A DNA stretch of 64,000 nucleotides. Origin: Zhouia amylolytica. Its GTDB lineage: Bacteria > Bacteroidota > Bacteroidia > Flavobacteriales > Flavobacteriaceae. The position numbers and the translations under genes were made by a program. The number at the start of each line of letters is the position of its first letter. Position 1 is the stretch's first letter. The stretch covers positions 361,341-425,340 of the forward strand of contig NZ_FPAG01000002.1 of NCBI RefSeq assembly GCF_900116365.1, written 5' to 3'. The notes below the pieces were generated by a model that made no database searches, was not told where the DNA came from, and saw nothing but the letters and a program-made list of their open reading frames with translations. Below, one piece after another: positions 60,822 through 64,000 of this stretch.

Positions 60822-63371
60822 ATGGACAATAGAAGAGATTTTTTAAAGAAAGCTGCAATGGTAAGCGGCGGGTTGGGTGTATCAATGGCCTTTCCTCCAT
60901 CAATAAAAAAGGCATTAGCTATAAATCCGGAAGAAGGCTCTACCTTTGAAGATGCAGAACACGTAGTGCTCCTGATGCAAGAAAACAGATCGTTCGATCA
61001 TTGCTTTGGAACCTTAAAAGGTGTCAGGGGATTTAATGACCCGAGAGCAATTTCCCTGCCTGATAAAAATCCAGTTTGGTTACAGACCAATGAAAAAGGC
61101 CAGACTTTTACTCCATTCAGGTTGAATATAAAAGATACCAATGCCACATGGATGGGAGATTTACCGCATTCATGGGAAAACCAGGTAGATGCCAGGAATG
61201 ATGGAAAGTATGACAAATGGTTGGAAGCCAAAAAGGTATGGAGAAAAGCATATAAGGATATTCCCTTTACACTGGGGTATTATAACCGCCAGGATATACC
61301 GTTCTATTATGCGTTTGCTGATGCCTTTACCGTATTTGATCAGCATTTTTGCTCTGCTTTAACCGGAACTACGACCAATAGACTTTATTTCTGGACAGGA
61401 TCAAACAAGGGAAGTAAAGACGATCCTTCTAATGTTCGAAACTCAGAAGTATATTACAACAAGGAGGCAAACTGGAAAACATTCCCGGAACGCCTGGAAG
61501 AAATGGATATCTCCTGGAGAATCTATCAGAATGAAGTAAGTATACAAACAGACCTTAAAGGAGATGACACCTCTTTACTTGGGAATTTTACAGATAATCC
61601 CCTGGAGTGGTTCTCTCAGTTTAATATTCGATACGCAAAAGGACATCAAAGATTCCTCAAGAAAAGACGATTAGAATTACCAGGGGAAATAGCAGCGTTA
61701 AAAGAAGAAATAGTACGTTTACCAAAAGCTAAAACTCAAAACTTGAGAAATACTTTAGGTAAAAAAGAAAAACAACTTCAAAAGATAGAGGAGGAGCTGA
61801 ACCTTTGGAATCCTGAAAATTATGAGAAACTGTCACAGTTTCAAAAAAACATTCACGAAAAAGCGTTTACAACCAATATAGATGATCCTCATTATCATCA
61901 AACAGAAACCCTTGAATACGATGAACAAGGTGAAAAAAGAGAATTGAAAGTTCCTAAAGGTGACATTTTACATCAATTCAGGAAGGATGTTGATAATGGG
62001 AAAATGCCAACCGTCTCCTGGTTAGTGGCCCCTCAAAAGTTTTCAGATCATCCAAGTGCTCCATGGTATGGCGCCTGGTATGTTTCTGAAGTTTTGGATA
62101 TACTCACAAAAAATCCGGAAATCTGGAAAAAAACCATCTTTATCCTAACCTACGATGAAAATGATGGCTATTTCGATCATGTGCCACCATTTGTTGCACC
62201 TGATCCAAATAATAAGCATGCACTATCTGAAGGTATAGATACAGCCACAGAGTTTGTAACCATGGATGATGAAATTAATTTAAAAGGCGTAGATCCAAAG
62301 AATGCCCGTGCGGGTGCTATTGGTTTAGGATACCGTGTTCCTTTGATAGTTGCGTCACCGTGGACTCGAGGTGGTTGGGTGAATTCGGAAGTTTCGGATA
62401 TAACTTCCACGATACAGTTCCTGGAAAAATTTATAAGTAATAAAAAAGGAAAGGAACTTAAAGAAACAAATATTAGTAGCTGGCGTCGTACCATTTCTGG
62501 CGATTTAACTTCTGCTTTCAGACCTTATACAGAATCCGCTTTGATCTTTGCAGATTTTGTTGATAGAAATAAGTTTATGGAAGAAATTAATAATGCCAGT
62601 TTTAATGCACCTCCTGCAAATTTCAAGGCATTGTCAAATAGTCAGATTGAACTGGCAAAGCGGGGTGAGGAAGCATTGGAATTTTTACCGCGGCAAGAAG
62701 TTGGAATTAAAAATTCATGTCCGCTCAACTACCAATTACACGTAGATGGTATTTTAGATCCAAAAACAAAGGAATTCAAAATAGCCATGGAAGCATCCAA
62801 TAAGTATTTTGGAGAAAGAGCGGTGGGAGCTCCATTTAATGTTTATGCTCCCGGTAAATATCTTCAGAAAAATAAAAACGGACTCGATACTTTCCAGGAT
62901 GTAAAGACATGGGCTTTTGCAGTAAAATCAGGTGATGAGATCACAAATAGTTGGCCTGTAGATCATTTTGAGAATAAACAATATCATCTAAGGGTTTACG
63001 GACCAAATGGGTTCTATCGTGAATTCTTCGGGAATCTTAATGATCCGGAAATTCAGCTCAATTGCACCTATGAGTACAAAGGTCGTTTACTAAGTAAGCT
63101 TACAGGAAATGTGACGCTGAAAATTTCCAACTTTTCAAAAGAAAAGAAAAAGATTACCATTAAAGATAATGCATATAAAAACAGAACTAAATCAATTTCG
63201 GTTGCAGCAAATAAAGAAGAAGTAATTACACTGGAGGCAGCTAAAAGTTTTGGTTGGTATGACTATTCAGTTCAGGTGGACGGTTTTGATGACTATGGTG
63301 TGAGATATGCCGGAAGAGTAGAAACTGGAAAATCGTCTAAAACAGATCCGTTCATGGGTAGAATAGTCTAA
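60822..63371 (+). CDS. phosphocholine-specific phospholipase C (non-haemolytic type), Tat-exported
   Basis: The 849-residue protein starts with a twin-arginine leader (DNRRDFLKKAAMVSGGLGVS). The catalytic domain follows: HVVLLMQENRSFDHCFG (about 47-63) with metal-binding Glu/Asn, the Thr-rich nucleophile region ALTGTTTNRLYFWTG (about 180-194), and TYDENDGYFDHVPP (about 445-458). A charged coiled-coil insert (about 285-335) lies between them. Two C-terminal beta domains (about 640-735 and 740-849) match the duplicated DUF756-type ends of bacterial phospholipases C. It lies last in the sigma/SusCD direction, after a hairpin. It should cleave phosphatidylcholine-type lipids in the periplasm or outside to diacylglycerol and phosphocholine. 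Confidence 0.9.
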   Translation: MDNRRDFLKKAAMVSGGLGVSMAFPPSIKKALAINPEEGSTFEDAEHVVLLMQENRSFDHCFGTLKGVRGFNDPRAISLPDKNPVWLQTNEKGQTFTPFRLNIKDTNATWMGDLPHSWENQVDARNDGKYDKWLEAKKVWRKAYKDIPFTLGYYNRQDIPFYYAFADAFTVFDQHFCSALTGTTTNRLYFWTGSNKGSKDDPSNVRNSEVYYNKEANWKTFPERLEEMDISWRIYQNEVSIQTDLKGDDTSLLGNFTDNPLEWFSQFNIRYAKGHQRFLKKRRLELPGEIAALKEEIVRLPKAKTQNLRNTLGKKEKQLQKIEEELNLWNPENYEKLSQFQKNIHEKAFTTNIDDPHYHQTETLEYDEQGEKRELKVPKGDILHQFRKDVDNGKMPTVSWLVAPQKFSDHPSAPWYGAWYVSEVLDILTKNPEIWKKTIFILTYDENDGYFDHVPPFVAPDPNNKHALSEGIDTATEFVTMDDEINLKGVDPKNARAGAIGLGYRVPLIVASPWTRGGWVNSEVSDITSTIQFLEKFISNKKGKELKETNISSWRRTISGDLTSAFRPYTESALIFADFVDRNKFMEEINNASFNAPPANFKALSNSQIELAKRGEEALEFLPRQEVGIKNSCPLNYQLHVDGILDPKTKEFKIAMEASNKYFGERAVGAPFNVYAPGKYLQKNKNGLDTFQDVKTWAFAVKSGDEITNSWPVDHFENKQYHLRVYGPNGFYREFFGNLNDPEIQLNCTYEYKGRLLSKLTGNVTLKISNFSKEKKKITIKDNAYKNRTKSISVAANKEEVITLEAAKSFGWYDYSVQVDGFDDYGVRYAGRVETGKSSKTDPFMGRIV

Positions 63372-64000
63372 ATTTTAAATTGAATAAGGAAGAGTCCGGT
63401 CTCGTAGTAATAAAATTTAACAATAACAAAAACCAGTAGGTTCGCGTAATTTTATTATACAGGCTTAAACCAATATAATTACAGGAGGTAATGTCATTTA
63501 CAGTAATGAATTACCTCTTTGTTTATTTGGAAAAATAATAATAGTTAATTCTAAATGCATACCATGAGGTAAGTAGTTATATTATTCATCGATAATTCAT
63601 AAATAAATTTGGAAGACCAGGAACAATTTAAGGTGTGGTAATGTGGTAATTTAGTGGGATAATTTAATAGAGTTATGGTATTATCTGAATATAAATTGGT
63701 TTTCCGACGCAACCTTTAACAAAAATTAACATCTAGAAGATAAAGGTTCTATGCACCTATACGTTTTATATACTAGGTGTTTACTATGTAGCAACAGGTT
63801 CCGTGAAATAATTAAATTATGTAAATGTTAAAATTAGGTACCGTTTAATAAGAAATTATTAAGAATGGAATGCTTAATCCCAATAAAGACTTTTCTAATT
63901 TGCATAGAAAATATTTTATGGATACTTTTGATGAGTTTTTGTAAGGTTACATTTTCCCCAAACTAGTAAAAAAAGAATAGCAATTTTTTTAACAGATGTG
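63372..64000. other. intergenic region at the end of the window, no gene seen
   Basis: No reading frame or RNA gene is recognisable in 629 AT-rich bases. It contains the terminator at 63485-63520 and a short inverted repeat (CACCTA...TAGGTG, 63754-63779). The next gene must lie outside the window. Confidence 0.5.
63485..63520 (+). terminator. intrinsic terminator after the phospholipase gene
   Basis: A long stem (63485-63492 plus 63494-63498 paired with 63505-63517, one bulged G) is followed by TTTGTTTATTT. It lies 114 bases past the stop and closes the operon. Confidence 0.7.

Noticed and set aside
52134-63371. Classical glycan utilisation locus
   Set aside because: No glycoside hydrolase, polysaccharide lyase, sulfatase or sugar transporter gene is nearby; the only enzyme is a phospholipase C.
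63754-63779. Inverted repeat CACCTA...TAGGTG near the window end
   Set aside because: Arms of only six perfect bases in AT-rich DNA are expected by chance and no gene start is seen beside it.

Overview
The window comes from a Bacteroidota chromosome, most likely a marine or environmental member of the Flavobacteriaceae. The evidence is a SusC/SusD pair behind an ECF sigma/FecR module, S46 peptidase, a CzcA-TolC fusion, MacB-type efflux with an NtrC-type two-component system, AT-rich intergenic DNA, few Shine-Dalgarno sites, and TAnnTTTG-type promoter elements. No rRNA, tRNA, CRISPR array, transposase or phage gene was seen.

Layout. 1-5.3 kb: the 3' end of a YeiH-type transporter, a secreted hypothetical, a small repeat-bearing lipoprotein overlapping a four-helix membrane protein, a dienelactone-hydrolase-like enzyme, and a metzincin-like lipoprotein with a discoidin domain. 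5.7-14.2 kb: a seven-gene, translationally coupled efflux operon (HlyD adaptor, TolC channel, ABC ATPase, two MacB/FtsX permeases, sigma-54 response regulator, histidine kinase) preceded by repeated palindromes that look like enhancer sites. 14.3-20.3 kb: a patatin, then two tandem 630-residue AraC-TM-FlgO/TolB-like-TPR regulators with almost identical DNA-binding halves, and a small secreted protein. 20.4-31.7 kb: a DoxD-DoxA fusion, a lipoprotein, a VOC protein and a heavy-metal export cluster (P1B-4 ATPase, CusB, CusA-TolC fusion, Cys/His-rich protein, Fur-type regulator), with a divergent Crp/Fnr regulator.

31.8-44 kb: three different pirins in a row, a sigma-54 activator with a cyclic-nucleotide-type sensor domain, OsmC, and a divergent pyruvate:ferredoxin oxidoreductase-like enzyme. 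The last two lie downstream of tandem palindromes and a -24/-12-like promoter. Convergent to this is a TPR hybrid histidine kinase ending in a class III nucleotidyl cyclase. 44-49.5 kb: S46 dipeptidyl peptidase, a basic secreted protein, a pair of related small membrane proteins, a simple-repeat tract and a YdjM/DUF457-type membrane protein. 49.6-63.4 kb: a stand-alone TonB-dependent receptor, then an ECF sigma / FecR / SusC with STN domain / SusD / double-LamG lipoprotein / Tat-exported phosphocholine-type phospholipase C locus. This resembles a polysaccharide-utilisation locus but carries a phospholipase instead of glycosidases. The last 0.63 kb has no gene.

The two most unusual points are the oxidoreductase at 37053-40475, which has lost most ligands of the proximal FeS cluster, together with its apparent sigma-54/cNMP/pirin regulatory setting; and the sigma/SusCD locus that appears built around phospholipid breakdown. 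All functions are read from sequence alone; no database search was run.
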